From contig NZ_CAOJCM010000004.1 in assembly GCF_948329825.1 (NCBI RefSeq), forward strand, positions 428,192-492,191: a DNA stretch of 64,000 nucleotides. The letters are read 5' to 3'. Source of the stretch: Paenibacillus sp. JJ-100. Lineage in GTDB: Bacteria > Bacillota > Bacilli > Paenibacillales > Paenibacillaceae. Position numbers and translations under genes: made by a program. How positions within the stretch are numbered: the stretch's first letter is position 1; each line of letters opens with the position of its first letter. Below are positions 1 to 9,065 of this stretch, piece after piece. The notes under the pieces are model-generated. The model searched no databases and was not told the DNA's origin. It was given only the letters and a program-made list of their open reading frames with translations.

Positions 1-2
1 TC

Positions 3-692
3 AACGGTTTGAAGGAATACGGGTGGATGGATGAGACGGGAACCCAGGGCATTCGCGCCTATTTTACAGAAAATCACCAGATAAGTGGTCTGACCATTAT
101 TCCAATGAAACCTCATCCCGATACCGACAGCAAGCTGACCAAAACGGAATTTCAGTTTCCGATGAAAGGGGATATGTTCGTCTTCTGGGGCGGCAACAAT
201 GTCCTTCTCAACTATCATTACGAACATGAGACGCAGCGTTATGCCTTGGATATTGTTCGGACTCAAGACGGTGCAAGCTATAAGGGTGATCCGAAAGTAA
301 ATGCCAGCTATTATGCTTTTGGAGACCCGCTGTATGCGGCTGCGGACGGAACCGTGGTTGACATTAAAAATAATATTGAAGATAATGTGCCGGGTGTCTT
401 GAATCCGCAGGAACCCGCGGGGAATTACGTAGTCATTGACCATGGACAGGGTGAATACAGTTTTACGGCACATATCAAAAAGGGCAGTGTTGCTGTGAAA
501 AAAGGAGATCGAGTCAAACAGGGCGATTTGATCGGTGACTTGGGTAATTCGGGTAACTCCAGTGAGGCACACCTGCACTTTCAGGTATCGGATGGACCGG
601 ATCTGTTCACATCCCGTTCAATCAATATTCGTTGGGCGGATCAGAGCCAGGATTTGACGAAAGGAAATACCGTTCAGGGACTCCCGCAGTAA
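3..692 (+). CDS. M23-family peptidase-fold protein, 5' end outside window
   Basis: C-terminal part of an M23 (LytM-type) domain protein. The frame is open to base 3, so the true start lies upstream. Numbering from the in-frame TTG at 9, the fold shows as RYALD at 77-81, AH at 154-155 and HLH at 188-190 after a Gly/Asn-rich turn. The first zinc ligand of active M23 enzymes is a His four residues before the Asp; here that place is Arg77. The protein may therefore bind peptidoglycan rather than cut it. No signal peptide can be judged because the N-terminus is missing. The family call is fairly sure; activity is not. Confidence 0.8.
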   Translation, partial: NGLKEYGWMDETGTQGIRAYFTENHQISGLTIIPMKPHPDTDSKLTKTEFQFPMKGDMFVFWGGNNVLLNYHYEHETQRYALDIVRTQDGASYKGDPKVNASYYAFGDPLYAAADGTVVDIKNNIEDNVPGVLNPQEPAGNYVVIDHGQGEYSFTAHIKKGSVAVKKGDRVKQGDLIGDLGNSGNSSEAHLHFQVSDGPDLFTSRSINIRWADQSQDLTKGNTVQGLPQ

Positions 693-806
693 TTCAACTT
701 GTACCTGATTTTGGTTTCACGCATGTATTCGAATGACGCAGACTTCCATTCTCCGTTATAATAGCCTCTATACTTAGATTTGAACTGGATTAATGGAGGA
801 ATCGGG

Positions 807-1322
807 ATGCAGCTGCAAAAGGTACGGATTGAATACGCGAGTCTGGAGGACTTGCCGAGAATTGTGGAGATTTATAATTCCACCATTGATAGCCGCATGG
901 TAACAGCAGACCTGGAACCGGTAACGGTAGAACAGCGTTTGTCATGGTTCAACGAGCATACTCCAGATCGTCGTCCATTATGGGTGATGAAGCTAGATGA
1001 ACAGGTCGTGGCATGGGCCAGTTTGAGTTCATTTTATGGACGACCGGCATACAATGGGACGGTTGAAGTTAGCATATATGTAGATCAGAAATGCCGGGGG
1101 ATCGGGGCTGGTGGCCGTTTGCTGGAAACGGTGTTTGAGGCGTGTCCTGCCCTAGGTATAACAACCGTATTAGGATTTGTGTTTGGTCATAATGAGCCAA
1201 GTCTAGGTTTGTTACGCAAATATGGTTTTGAACAGTGGGGGTTTTATCCCGAAGTGGCTGTGCTGGATGGAGTGAACCGGGACCTGGTAATTCTGGGTAA
1301 AAAAATTGAAGCGAAGCTGTAA
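807..1322 (+). CDS. GNAT N-acetyltransferase, phosphinothricin-acetyltransferase-like
   Basis: 171-residue GNAT enzyme that would acetylate an amino group using acetyl-CoA. The start is the ATG at 807, which follows GGAGGAATC; an upstream in-frame codon at 780 has no ribosome binding site. The N-terminal pattern (residues 13-22, LPRIVEIYNS), the VEVSIYVD strand and the acetyl-CoA loop CRGIGAGGRLLE are as in the PAT/YwnH group. The C-terminal LLRKYGFEQWG is the usual beta5-alpha4 signature. It is a single gene followed by a terminator. The substrate cannot be read from the sequence. Confidence 0.85.
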   Translation: MQLQKVRIEYASLEDLPRIVEIYNSTIDSRMVTADLEPVTVEQRLSWFNEHTPDRRPLWVMKLDEQVVAWASLSSFYGRPAYNGTVEVSIYVDQKCRGIGAGGRLLETVFEACPALGITTVLGFVFGHNEPSLGLLRKYGFEQWGFYPEVAVLDGVNRDLVILGKKIEAKL

Positions 1323-1407
1323 GGAAAACCGATATTAAACTGTTAATAAAATTATAAATCAAGTCGTCAATAAAATCGTAAGGTAATTACGCCTTAAATC
1401 GGAAGGG

Positions 1408-1446
1408 CCTCCGTATCCACGAAGAAGTGGGGATGCGGGGGTTTTT
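1408..1446 (+). terminator. Rho-independent terminator after the GNAT gene
   Basis: CCTCCGTATCCAC pairs with GTGGGGATGCGGGG across a short GAAGAA loop and is followed by GTTTTT. It ends the 807-1322 transcript. Confidence 0.8.
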
Positions 1447-1584
1447 GATTTATTTTAAAGTTCAAGCTTTTGGATGGCCACTTTTTACACCAGAAAGCAG
1501 GGAAAAAAGACAAGGCAGAAGAATATACAGGTGTGAACGTGAATAAGTCTCAGCATAGGTGTGAAGTCAAAAGGGAGGATCTAT

Positions 1585-2535
1585 ATGATTAAGCCGGAAC
1601 AATGTGAACGTTTGACTAGAAAAGCACGTAAAACCCTGGAAGAAGAATACGGTCTCGGTGCGGTTGCCGATCTGGTGCTGGATGCTGGGCGCTGGGGCAT
1701 TCGCCTGGATATATCCACGACGGATGAATATCGTAGAACAGGGAATTCGCGTGTCGGCGGTGATCCAGATCTACCGGAAGGTTTGGATTGGCCGTTGACA
1801 GAGGATGGCGTGCCAATGACTTTTTTGGCCCAGCTAAATATGGTGGACCTGTCTCCATACACGCCAAATGATGGGCGCGGAACGTTGCCGGAGCGTGGCA
1901 TGTTGTACTTTTTCATTGGCAGGGTGAACGCAGCTTATCCGATTGAACATCGCGTGATCTATGAGCCTTCGACACTTAACCTTGTAAAACGTGAACCAGA
2001 CGGGGTTACTGCACTCGGAGGTGAGCCAACAGTAGCTCATGCTGTTACAATATTGCCTAACCTTGAAGTTCCTACTTATGCGTACATAGACGTTGCGGCG
2101 TTGAATGAAATGTATGATGCTTCAACGACAGTAGCTGAAGATGGAGGTTCTATAGAAGGAAATTTATTTGACCGTTATCTGGAATTCGAATCCGATTGGA
2201 ACCATCCTAGTCCCCTTAATTGGGGCGGCATGTTTGGTTACCCGGAAAGGCAACAACCCGATGCTGAACACCAAGCTTTGAGCTATATTGAGCTGGGTGA
2301 GGAATACAATGGCAGCGAGCACGAATGTATGAAGAAGTTGACTGCTCATTACGGCGGAGATGAAGAGCTCGTATGGGAAGAGTTGTCCGATACGCTTCTG
2401 TTGCTCAAAATTGATACCCATGATGCCATCGGTTTTCAGTGGCTAAATAGGGGCGAACTACAGTTTTTCATTCGAGGCGCGGACCTTGAGGCTGAACAGT
2501 TTGATCATACATGCTGTTCCATCTATTCGAATTAA
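1585..2535 (+). CDS. YwqG-like DUF1963 family protein
   Basis: 316-residue cytosolic protein of the DUF1963/YwqG family, whose biochemical role is not established. The start is the ATG at 1585 behind GGGAGGATCTAT. Family signs are the block VGGDPDLPEGLDWPL followed by VPMTFLAQLNMVDL, and a second half with a FGYPERQQPD segment. The length matches the family. It stands alone between two terminators, so the neighbourhood does not suggest a partner. Confidence 0.8.
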   Translation: MIKPEQCERLTRKARKTLEEEYGLGAVADLVLDAGRWGIRLDISTTDEYRRTGNSRVGGDPDLPEGLDWPLTEDGVPMTFLAQLNMVDLSPYTPNDGRGTLPERGMLYFFIGRVNAAYPIEHRVIYEPSTLNLVKREPDGVTALGGEPTVAHAVTILPNLEVPTYAYIDVAALNEMYDASTTVAEDGGSIEGNLFDRYLEFESDWNHPSPLNWGGMFGYPERQQPDAEHQALSYIELGEEYNGSEHECMKKLTAHYGGDEELVWEELSDTLLLLKIDTHDAIGFQWLNRGELQFFIRGADLEAEQFDHTCCSIYSN

Positions 2536-2612
2536 TTCAAGCTTCACTTGCATCTAATCCTAGATTCATTCCATAAATTAGGTAAAAAAGTGTTTGGCAG
2601 ATGTAACAAAAT

Positions 2613-2653
2613 GTCCTGCTTCCCGTCTATAAGAGGGAGGAGGGACTTTTTTT
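2613..2653 (+). terminator. Rho-independent terminator
   Basis: GTCCTGCTTCCC pairs imperfectly with GGGAGGAGGGAC around a 10-base loop, followed by TTTTTTT. It ends the YwqG-like gene. Confidence 0.75.
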
Positions 2654-2760
2654 GTGCGCATATGTTAATTAAACATGGAAGGACGTGTATATAGTAAAGG
2701 TGGATAATGAATTGAAACAAGATCGTATGTTCCGTATAATGGAATGAAAAGGAAGTGATG

Positions 2761-3222
2761 ATGATGATTCAATCTGTATTCAAACATATTGATACGGCGG
2801 TTGCTTCTTTAGTTGAAATTTGTGATCAATTGAATGAAGAGGACTTGCGTCTGGTTCCCATCGAGGGAAAACGTTCTGTCGGAGATCTACTCTCTCACCT
2901 GGCATTGATCTGTCGTGCAGATCTGTACATATCCGAAGGGGCGTCGGAGGAAGAGATGGCTCAATTTTATGAAAAGAACGCCCTGTACTCTGTTGACCAG
3001 ATTAAGCATGCACTTATCACGAACCGGGACTTTCTATATCGTCAGTACATGCAGTTTACAACAGAAGAATTGCTTCATGTAACAACATCCTATTGGGGTG
3101 CTTCCTATAGCCGTTTGGAATGGCTACTCGAAATGATGGGACATATGTATCATCACAGGGGTCAACTCTATACGATGTTAACCTTGACGGGAAGAGAGCC
3201 CAAGATACCGATGTTTACATGA
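2761..3222 (+). CDS. DinB-family protein
   Basis: About 154-residue four-helix DinB/YfiT superfamily protein. Members are metal-dependent thiol transferases or are uncharacterised. His residues fit the metal triad: one in LLSHLALICRAD and HxxxH in MGHMYHHRGQLY near the C-terminus. The gene begins with a run GTG-ATG-ATG-ATG (2755-2766). AAAAGGAA at 2747-2754 best serves the ATG at 2761 or 2764, so the exact start is open by a few codons. Single gene. Confidence 0.8.
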   Translation: MMIQSVFKHIDTAVASLVEICDQLNEEDLRLVPIEGKRSVGDLLSHLALICRADLYISEGASEEEMAQFYEKNALYSVDQIKHALITNRDFLYRQYMQFTTEELLHVTTSYWGASYSRLEWLLEMMGHMYHHRGQLYTMLTLTGREPKIPMFT

Positions 3223-3365
3223 ATGCAATACATATTATCAATACATATCAGGTATAGGGATAAGGTGAATGAAACGGGATATTAAGGATTATGAGGAGGG
3301 AATATGCAGCTATTTTTTGGCATGAGCTGACTTCTGGCACATGACCTAACTAAGGAGGGATACAG

Positions 3366-4325
3366 TTGGTAGACTTCATGAATAATCGGAACCTATCTTC
3401 AACTGATCGTGGGATACTTGAGCTTGTGAAAGCGATTCCTCAACTTCGAGAGGCTGTACAGATTGAACGTATATCCAAAGGATATTCCCTGGATCACAAA
3501 TTCAAAATGGAGGTTCCAGGTGAAGGGAATGTATTGCTGCGAATTTTTCCATACCGTGATATGGAAGGCAAGCAAAAAGAAATTCATATTCTGGAATCTT
3601 TGAAGAAAATGGGGGTTCTTTGCTCTACGCCACTTGGCATTGGCAGGCTGGATGATAACAACGGGTACATGATTGTCAGCTATCTGGAAGGTGAAGATGC
3701 CGCAGAGGCATTGCCTCTAATGAGTGCACAGCAACAGTACTCTATCGGCATGAGAGCGGGGGCTGAGCTGCGGCGCATTCATCAGTTACCCATCGAGAAG
3801 CAAGAAGAATCTTGGTACACACGCAAAAGTATGAAGCATCAGCGTTATGTCGAACGATATCAAGCTTGTCCAATTGTAATGGGTAACGATCAGCACATTT
3901 TACATTTTATTGATGATCATCTGGAGTGGATGAAAGGACGTCCTGATGGTTTTCAACATGATGATTTTCATCCGGCTAATCTGGTCGTGAACAATGGAGA
4001 GTTAGCTGGAGTAATCGATTTTAACCGGGCAGACCAAGGGGACCCCGTGCATGAATTTTTAAAACTGGGCTTATTCGCGACAGAAGTCAGTATTCCGTAC
4101 TCGATTGGGCAGGTGCAGGGTTACTTTGAGGGACATGATCCCGATGAGGAATTCTGGAACTTGTATTCGCTATACATGGCTATGGCACTGGTATCCTCTG
4201 TCGTGTGGATTCAGAACGTGAAGCCGGAGGAGACAGATCAGATGATGATGAAGATTGAACGTGTGCGTGAAGATCACGATGATTTTCGTAGTGTAATTCC
4301 AAGTTGGTATACGTTGAACAAATAA
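3366..4325 (+). CDS. aminoglycoside phosphotransferase (APH) family protein
   Basis: 319-residue kinase-like phosphotransferase. The catalytic loop is HDDFHPANLVV, followed 12 residues later by VIDFNRADQGDP, the metal-binding IDF/IDW motif of APH enzymes. The nucleotide-binding half is residues 30-120. The start is TTG at 3366, six bases after AAGGAGGGA; the next ATG (3378) is too far from that site. The substrate is unknown; many APH-family proteins do not modify aminoglycosides. It is followed after 66 bases by the response regulator, so it could be co-transcribed with it. Confidence 0.8.
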   Translation: MVDFMNNRNLSSTDRGILELVKAIPQLREAVQIERISKGYSLDHKFKMEVPGEGNVLLRIFPYRDMEGKQKEIHILESLKKMGVLCSTPLGIGRLDDNNGYMIVSYLEGEDAAEALPLMSAQQQYSIGMRAGAELRRIHQLPIEKQEESWYTRKSMKHQRYVERYQACPIVMGNDQHILHFIDDHLEWMKGRPDGFQHDDFHPANLVVNNGELAGVIDFNRADQGDPVHEFLKLGLFATEVSIPYSIGQVQGYFEGHDPDEEFWNLYSLYMAMALVSSVVWIQNVKPEETDQMMMKIERVREDHDDFRSVIPSWYTLNK

Positions 4326-4391
4326 AATAACAGGAGTTTGGATTATTCTCATTCAAAACTCCAAAAGCAGAAAGTAGAGGGCATTACAAAA

Positions 4392-5096
4392 GTGGCACAA
4401 CCAGCATCTATACTGCTTGTCGATGATGAGCAGGAGATTATTAAACTAATGGAGATTTATTTCGGGAATGAAGGATACCGGATCCTTACAGCGAGTGATG
4501 GAGCACAGGCTCTTGAGCTACTTCAGACGGAAGTGATCGATCTGATTATCCTCGATGTAATGATGCCTAATATGGATGGAATTGAAGTTTGTATGAAAAT
4601 TCGGGAACAGCAGAGAATGCCAATTATTATGCTATCTGCGAAAAGTACCGACATCGATAAAATAACCGGACTAAGCATTGGTGCTGATGATTATGTAACC
4701 AAGCCGTTTAATCCGCTTGAACTGGTAGCGCGAGCCAAATCTCAGCTTCGAAGGTACCATACATTTAACGAAGGTAGAGAGAGCAGGGAGCACGAATGGG
4801 TGATTGATGATCTGGTTATCAACACCGATACACATGAAGTGTGGGTGGACGACAGACCTGTTCATCTGACCCCGCGTGAGTTCGCTGTGCTGGAGCTGCT
4901 GGCGCGTCATCAAGGATCGGTACTTAGTATGGAACAGATTTATCGGCAAGTATGGAAAGAAGATTTTATGGAATCCAACAACACGGTCATGGTACATATT
5001 CGTAAACTTCGTGAGAAAATTGAACAGGACAGCAAACGTCCGAAATTCATCCAGACCGTATGGGGTGTCGGGTATAAGATGATCAAACCGATGTAA
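4392..5096 (+). CDS. OmpR/VanR-type response regulator
   Basis: 235-residue response regulator. The receiver domain has Asp11/Asp12, phospho-acceptor Asp55 (LIILDVMMP) and Lys104 (TKPF). The C-terminal winged helix ends IQTVWGVGYKM, the VanR-like form. I chose GTG 4392, which gives the compact start MAQPASILLVDDE and follows AGAGGG by 11 bases; the frame is open from a TTG at 4338 but that has no usable ribosome site. It lies 30 bases before its kinase. The likely target is the downstream kinase-dead gene/PBP unit, where phased direct repeats sit in the leader. Confidence 0.92.
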   Translation: MAQPASILLVDDEQEIIKLMEIYFGNEGYRILTASDGAQALELLQTEVIDLIILDVMMPNMDGIEVCMKIREQQRMPIIMLSAKSTDIDKITGLSIGADDYVTKPFNPLELVARAKSQLRRYHTFNEGRESREHEWVIDDLVINTDTHEVWVDDRPVHLTPREFAVLELLARHQGSVLSMEQIYRQVWKEDFMESNNTVMVHIRKLREKIEQDSKRPKFIQTVWGVGYKMIKPM

Positions 5097-5126
5097 GTTG
5101 AATGTTAGAAGCAGGGAGTCTCTATA

Positions 5127-6260
5127 ATGAATTCGAAACTGATTAATACCGTGCGATGGAAATTTATCTACGCATTCCTTTTGAGCGGCATATTAACAGC
5201 AGTGATGTTGTATGGGGTGGCCAAACTGTGCGAGACGATTCTGGCTACCCAGCGTTATCCGAATTATACGATTCCTGGACAGATGGTTAGGTGGCTCGTG
5301 AATCATATCGGTTCTGTTCCTCTAATGATTGCTGTAGGTATCATTTGTTTTGTGCTCTTTTTTTTCCTGTCTACTCGTAAAGTAATGGTTGTATTGGACG
5401 AGATCACAGCGGGAATTCAGGAAGTAGCCAAAGGAGAGCTGTCACATCGAATTGAGGTGAGGACTTCGGATGAGTTCGGAGTAGTTGCAGCGAGTATCAA
5501 CCAGATGGCAGAGCAATTACAGCGCTCCCTTCAGGAGGAAAGAAGTGCAGTTGCTGCCAAGAATGATTTGATTACAGGCATTTCGCATGATCTGAGAACA
5601 CCATTAACGTCCATTCTCGGATTTCTGGAATATGTGGAGAAGGATCGGTATCAAGATGAACTGGAAATGCGTTATTATGTCAGCATCGCTTATGAGAAAT
5701 CGCTGACCTTGCGCAAGCTTATTGATGATTTATTTGAGTATACACGAGTGAGCGGGGGCGGTCTGCCGCTATGTCTGACCCCACTGAATCTGAGCCCGTT
5801 CTTGATGCAGCTGGCTGAAGAATTTACCCCAATGCTTGAAGAAGCAGGTATGACTTATCAAATCGTTGGAGCCGAGGAGCCCATATGGATTGAAGCAGCT
5901 CCTGGAGAATTAGTTCGAGCCTACGAAAATCTATTCAGCAATGCCATTCGTTATGGTGCACAGGGCAAAATAATGGAAATTGGGTTGAAGCTTGAGAATG
6001 GAGAAGCTGTAGTCCGTATCAGTAATTATGGCGATCCGATCCTGGCTCAGGATTTACCGCATTTGTTCGAACGGTTCTATCGAGTTGATAAATCACGTTC
6101 CCGTGATACTGGTGGAACAGGGTTGGGTTTAGCCATCGCCAAATCAATGATTGAACTGCATCAAGGGAAGATTGCTGCATATAGCGAGCATGGCAGAACA
6201 GACTTTGTTACCCGCTTTCCGATGATAGCCCCCCCAGAGCATGATGAAATAAAAGAATAG
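5127..6260 (+). CDS. VanS-like sensor histidine kinase
   Basis: 377-residue membrane sensor kinase. Two membrane segments (about 13-33 and 64-82) flank a short external loop of about 30 residues. A HAMP domain spans about 84-135. The DHp helix carries His154 in GISHDLRTPLTSI. The ATP domain has an N box (ENLFSNAIRYG) and a G box (DTGGTGLGLAIAKSM). The tiny external loop suggests sensing within or near the membrane, as in cell-envelope stress kinases. It pairs with the regulator just upstream. The next gene is a shortened copy of it. Confidence 0.92.
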   Translation: MNSKLINTVRWKFIYAFLLSGILTAVMLYGVAKLCETILATQRYPNYTIPGQMVRWLVNHIGSVPLMIAVGIICFVLFFFLSTRKVMVVLDEITAGIQEVAKGELSHRIEVRTSDEFGVVAASINQMAEQLQRSLQEERSAVAAKNDLITGISHDLRTPLTSILGFLEYVEKDRYQDELEMRYYVSIAYEKSLTLRKLIDDLFEYTRVSGGGLPLCLTPLNLSPFLMQLAEEFTPMLEEAGMTYQIVGAEEPIWIEAAPGELVRAYENLFSNAIRYGAQGKIMEIGLKLENGEAVVRISNYGDPILAQDLPHLFERFYRVDKSRSRDTGGTGLGLAIAKSMIELHQGKIAAYSEHGRTDFVTRFPMIAPPEHDEIKE

Positions 6261-6286
6261 AACTTTTTAAATTCTATCGGTGTGAA

Positions 6287-6345
6287 GTTAAGAATTTAAT
6301 AAGAATTTCACAAAGCTTCCTTAAGAACTATTCGGTATGCTACCT
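6287..6345 (+). promoter_or_regulatory. phased direct repeats and -10 of a probable regulator-activated promoter
   Basis: TAAGAATTT occurs at 6289-6297 and again at 6300-6308, exactly 11 bp apart. TAAGAACT starts at 6322, two more 11-bp turns on, and a weak CAAAGCTTC lies in the phase between. OmpR-family regulators bind direct repeats on one face of the helix with this spacing. TATGCT at 6336-6341 is a possible -10 with no consensus -35, as expected for an activated promoter. The site lies before the kinase-dead gene and the PBP. Confidence 0.6.
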
Positions 6346-6382
6346 CTATGACTTGGTTAGCAGCTTGAGGAGGATGCCGAAT

Positions 6383-7069
6383 ATGAGTTCGAGATTTAAC
6401 ACCGTTAGAATGAAATACATATATATTTGCGGAGCAAGTGCGCTTCTCAGCATAGTGATTTTGTTTGTTGTTTATCAACTGATGAAATTCATTTATCTTC
6501 TCATGTTCAATGACGTTGCTTGGATTAACCGTGTAATTCAATGGGGCATCAACCACATAGGGAAGACACCGCTGTTCTTGCTTGCCTTTGGGGTGCTGTT
6601 TGCTTTGTTTTTCTGGATTCGCTCTCAGAAAATAGCTGAAGATATGCAACAACTTGTCCAGGGAACTCGTCAACTTGCGAATGGTCAGACGATTGATCCC
6701 ATCCGAGTACTAAGCAGTGGCGAGCTACGACAATTAAGTGATCAGATTAACGCTATTGCAGTTCTCGCCACTAGAGGGAAGGATGGCAGTACATCGCCTC
6801 ATGTGGCAAGAGAAGCTGCACGAATGGTCCAGCCTCCAAACAAAAGTGAACATATCTCCTTACCTATTGAACTTACGCTGTATGGCATTCAATCTGCTCT
6901 GGAGGAGTTGCTGAAGACGAGCGGCAGACACGACAGCGAGGTACAGCATTGGGCGAGAGTGGCTTATGAACAGACATCTCTGCTCCAGCTTGCGCTTGGT
7001 ATATCGGAATGGAAAGAAAATAGTGACAGCCCTTTAATAAAGGGTGAAACTGAGGAAGCGCAATGTTAA
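6383..7069 (+). CDS. kinase-dead, truncated paralogue of the sensor kinase
   Basis: 228-residue membrane protein, start ATG 6383 nine bases after TGAGGAGG. It aligns along its length with the neighbouring kinase. RFNTVRMKYIY matches LINTVRWKFIY; two membrane segments and VIQWGINHIG match MVRWLVNHIG. A HAMP-like stretch follows. At 158-210, ISLPIELTLYGIQSALEELL matches ISHDLRTPLTSILGFLEYV. Leu160 takes the place of the phospho-acceptor His, and the whole ATP-binding domain is missing. It keeps the dimerisation helices only, so it may pair with the kinase and alter it. It overlaps the PBP gene by 7 bases. Confidence 0.75.
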   Translation: MSSRFNTVRMKYIYICGASALLSIVILFVVYQLMKFIYLLMFNDVAWINRVIQWGINHIGKTPLFLLAFGVLFALFFWIRSQKIAEDMQQLVQGTRQLANGQTIDPIRVLSSGELRQLSDQINAIAVLATRGKDGSTSPHVAREAARMVQPPNKSEHISLPIELTLYGIQSALEELLKTSGRHDSEVQHWARVAYEQTSLLQLALGISEWKENSDSPLIKGETEEAQC

Positions 7070-8940
7070 GAATCAAGTTTAAGCGCTCGATCTATCGACT
7101 ATTTGATGTTGCTGTTGTTGCAGCGGTCCTGCTGGTACTGATATATATGTATTTGTTTTTTTACGGCAAAATCATCATCCAAAATCAACCGGAAGTAATG
7201 CAGCAAGTTTCCTCTACATCCATTCTGGACGGAAGCGGAAACGAAATATCCAAGATGATTACATCGAATCGGGGATACATTGAGTATGCAGACCTAGATG
7301 AAATGCCGGATATGCTGAAACAGGCTTTTTTAATTACTGAAGATAAACGTTTTTACCGTCATGCCGGACTTGACCTGATTGGTGTTGGGAGGGCAGGAGT
7401 GCAAAATATAATCCATATGGATTGGAGCCAGGGCGGTAGCTCGATCACACAGCAGCTGGCAAGAAATCTATACCTGGATGGCAGCAAGACCCTTATCCGC
7501 AAAATAAACGAGCTATCCATTGCTCTGGAGTTGGAGAAGAGATATTCAAAAGATAAAATTCTGGAAATGTATCTGAATCAGATCTATATGGGACGGCAAC
7601 AGTATGGAGTCAAGGCGGCAGCCTGGCGTTATTTTGGTGTGGATGATCTGAATAAACTGGAACTATGGCAGATTGCTACACTTGCTGGTATTCCCAAGGG
7701 ACCCTCCATTTACAATCCAGTAGATAATGAGCTTCTATCCAAAGAGCGACGCAGTGTAGTGTTATCGCTGATGCATGAACAAGGACTCATTACAAGCAAA
7801 CAGATGAAAGAAGCTGCAGCAGTTGAGTACAAACCACCCCGTCCCGGCATGGAGCGAAAATCAACCACACAAATATCAGACGTGAGACAGCCTTCCTATA
7901 TATCTGCTGTGGATGCCGTCATTGCAGAGGCCTCCCTTCTAACAGGTAAAAGTGAGGCTGAGATTCGCTCAGCGGGCTGGACGATCCGCACCGGGTTAGA
8001 TGTAAGTGCTCAGGAGGCGATGGAGAAAACTTTTGCCGAGTCAGTTTGGTTCCCGGATGATCGAAAGGACCAGCAGGTGCAGGCCAGTATGGTTATCCTT
8101 GATCAGCATAACGGCGAAGTGAAGGCGATCATGGGCGGACGAAAACCTGTAAAGGGAGATATCAATCGGGCTCTGATAGATGCAAGGCAGCCTGGTTCGG
8201 TGTTCAAACCTATAGTTGCTTATGGTCCAGCGTTGGAGTCGGGGAAATTCAATCCAGGAACTATGCTGCCGGATCGGCCGATGTCTTATGGCGGGTATCA
8301 GCCCAGTAATCTGGGAGGAAGATATCGTGGGACTGTATCGATGTCTCAGGCGCTACAGCAATCCATCAATGCGCCAAGTGTATGGCTGCTCGACCAGATC
8401 GGATTGAGACAGTCCAAGGATTTTGCTCAGAAACTAGGGATTGAGATTGGGAATGAAGATACGAATCTGTCCATTGCGCTGGGCGGATTACATAAGGGTA
8501 TTTCACCGTTGAAATTGGCACAGGCTTATGCTGTGTTTGCCAATGATGGGAAATTTAATCGCGCACATCTTATACGTGAAATAACGGATGCTCAAGGACA
8601 AGTAATCTATGCACACCAGTCTACTAATAAACAGGTCATAACGAAGCGGACCGCACAAGAAATGACGAAAATGTTGCAACTTGTCGTTAGTCAAGGGACC
8701 GGGAAGCGAGCTCAGATGTCTCAGGTTAGAGTGGCAGGCAAAACCGGTACGACACAGGCGGCTTTCCCCAATGCTCCGAAGGGAGCCAACCGGGATATCT
8801 GGTTTGCCGGTTATACCGAGAAGTGGACTGGTGTTGTGTGGATGGGATTTGATTACACGGATGCTTCGCATTACTTGCAGTCGGGGAGTGGTACTGCAGC
8901 AGAATTGTTCTCAACGGTGATGAAACAAGCTAAGCAATGA
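7063..8940 (+). CDS. class A penicillin-binding protein (transglycosylase/transpeptidase)
   Basis: 625-residue bifunctional peptidoglycan synthase. One N-terminal membrane anchor (about 13-36). The GT51 glycosyltransferase domain shows EDKRFYRHAG, GGSSITQQLARN and ELEKRYSKDKILEMYLN. The transpeptidase domain has the active-site SVFK (in PGSVFKP), SIN and KTGTT motifs. It resembles the B. subtilis PbpG/PbpF group. It is translationally coupled to the kinase-dead gene, and the unit appears to be controlled by the VanRS-like pair: an envelope-stress response that raises wall synthesis. A terminator follows. Confidence 0.93.
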   Translation: MLRIKFKRSIYRLFDVAVVAAVLLVLIYMYLFFYGKIIIQNQPEVMQQVSSTSILDGSGNEISKMITSNRGYIEYADLDEMPDMLKQAFLITEDKRFYRHAGLDLIGVGRAGVQNIIHMDWSQGGSSITQQLARNLYLDGSKTLIRKINELSIALELEKRYSKDKILEMYLNQIYMGRQQYGVKAAAWRYFGVDDLNKLELWQIATLAGIPKGPSIYNPVDNELLSKERRSVVLSLMHEQGLITSKQMKEAAAVEYKPPRPGMERKSTTQISDVRQPSYISAVDAVIAEASLLTGKSEAEIRSAGWTIRTGLDVSAQEAMEKTFAESVWFPDDRKDQQVQASMVILDQHNGEVKAIMGGRKPVKGDINRALIDARQPGSVFKPIVAYGPALESGKFNPGTMLPDRPMSYGGYQPSNLGGRYRGTVSMSQALQQSINAPSVWLLDQIGLRQSKDFAQKLGIEIGNEDTNLSIALGGLHKGISPLKLAQAYAVFANDGKFNRAHLIREITDAQGQVIYAHQSTNKQVITKRTAQEMTKMLQLVVSQGTGKRAQMSQVRVAGKTGTTQAAFPNAPKGANRDIWFAGYTEKWTGVVWMGFDYTDASHYLQSGSGTAAELFSTVMKQAKQ

Positions 8941-8975
8941 TCTAGAAATGATACATTAGTCGAACAAACCAAAAT

Positions 8976-9022
8976 ACCCATGGCATGTACAAGCAGAAGC
9001 TTGCAGGCTATGGGCTTTTTTT
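8976..9022 (+). terminator. Rho-independent terminator of the PBP operon
   Basis: CCCATGGC...GCTATGGG closes a stem with AAGCA/CTTGC inside, followed by a T run. Confidence 0.8.
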
Positions 9023-9065
9023 GGTGAGAGAATCACCATCTCGAATCACCATCTCGTTTGTTACA

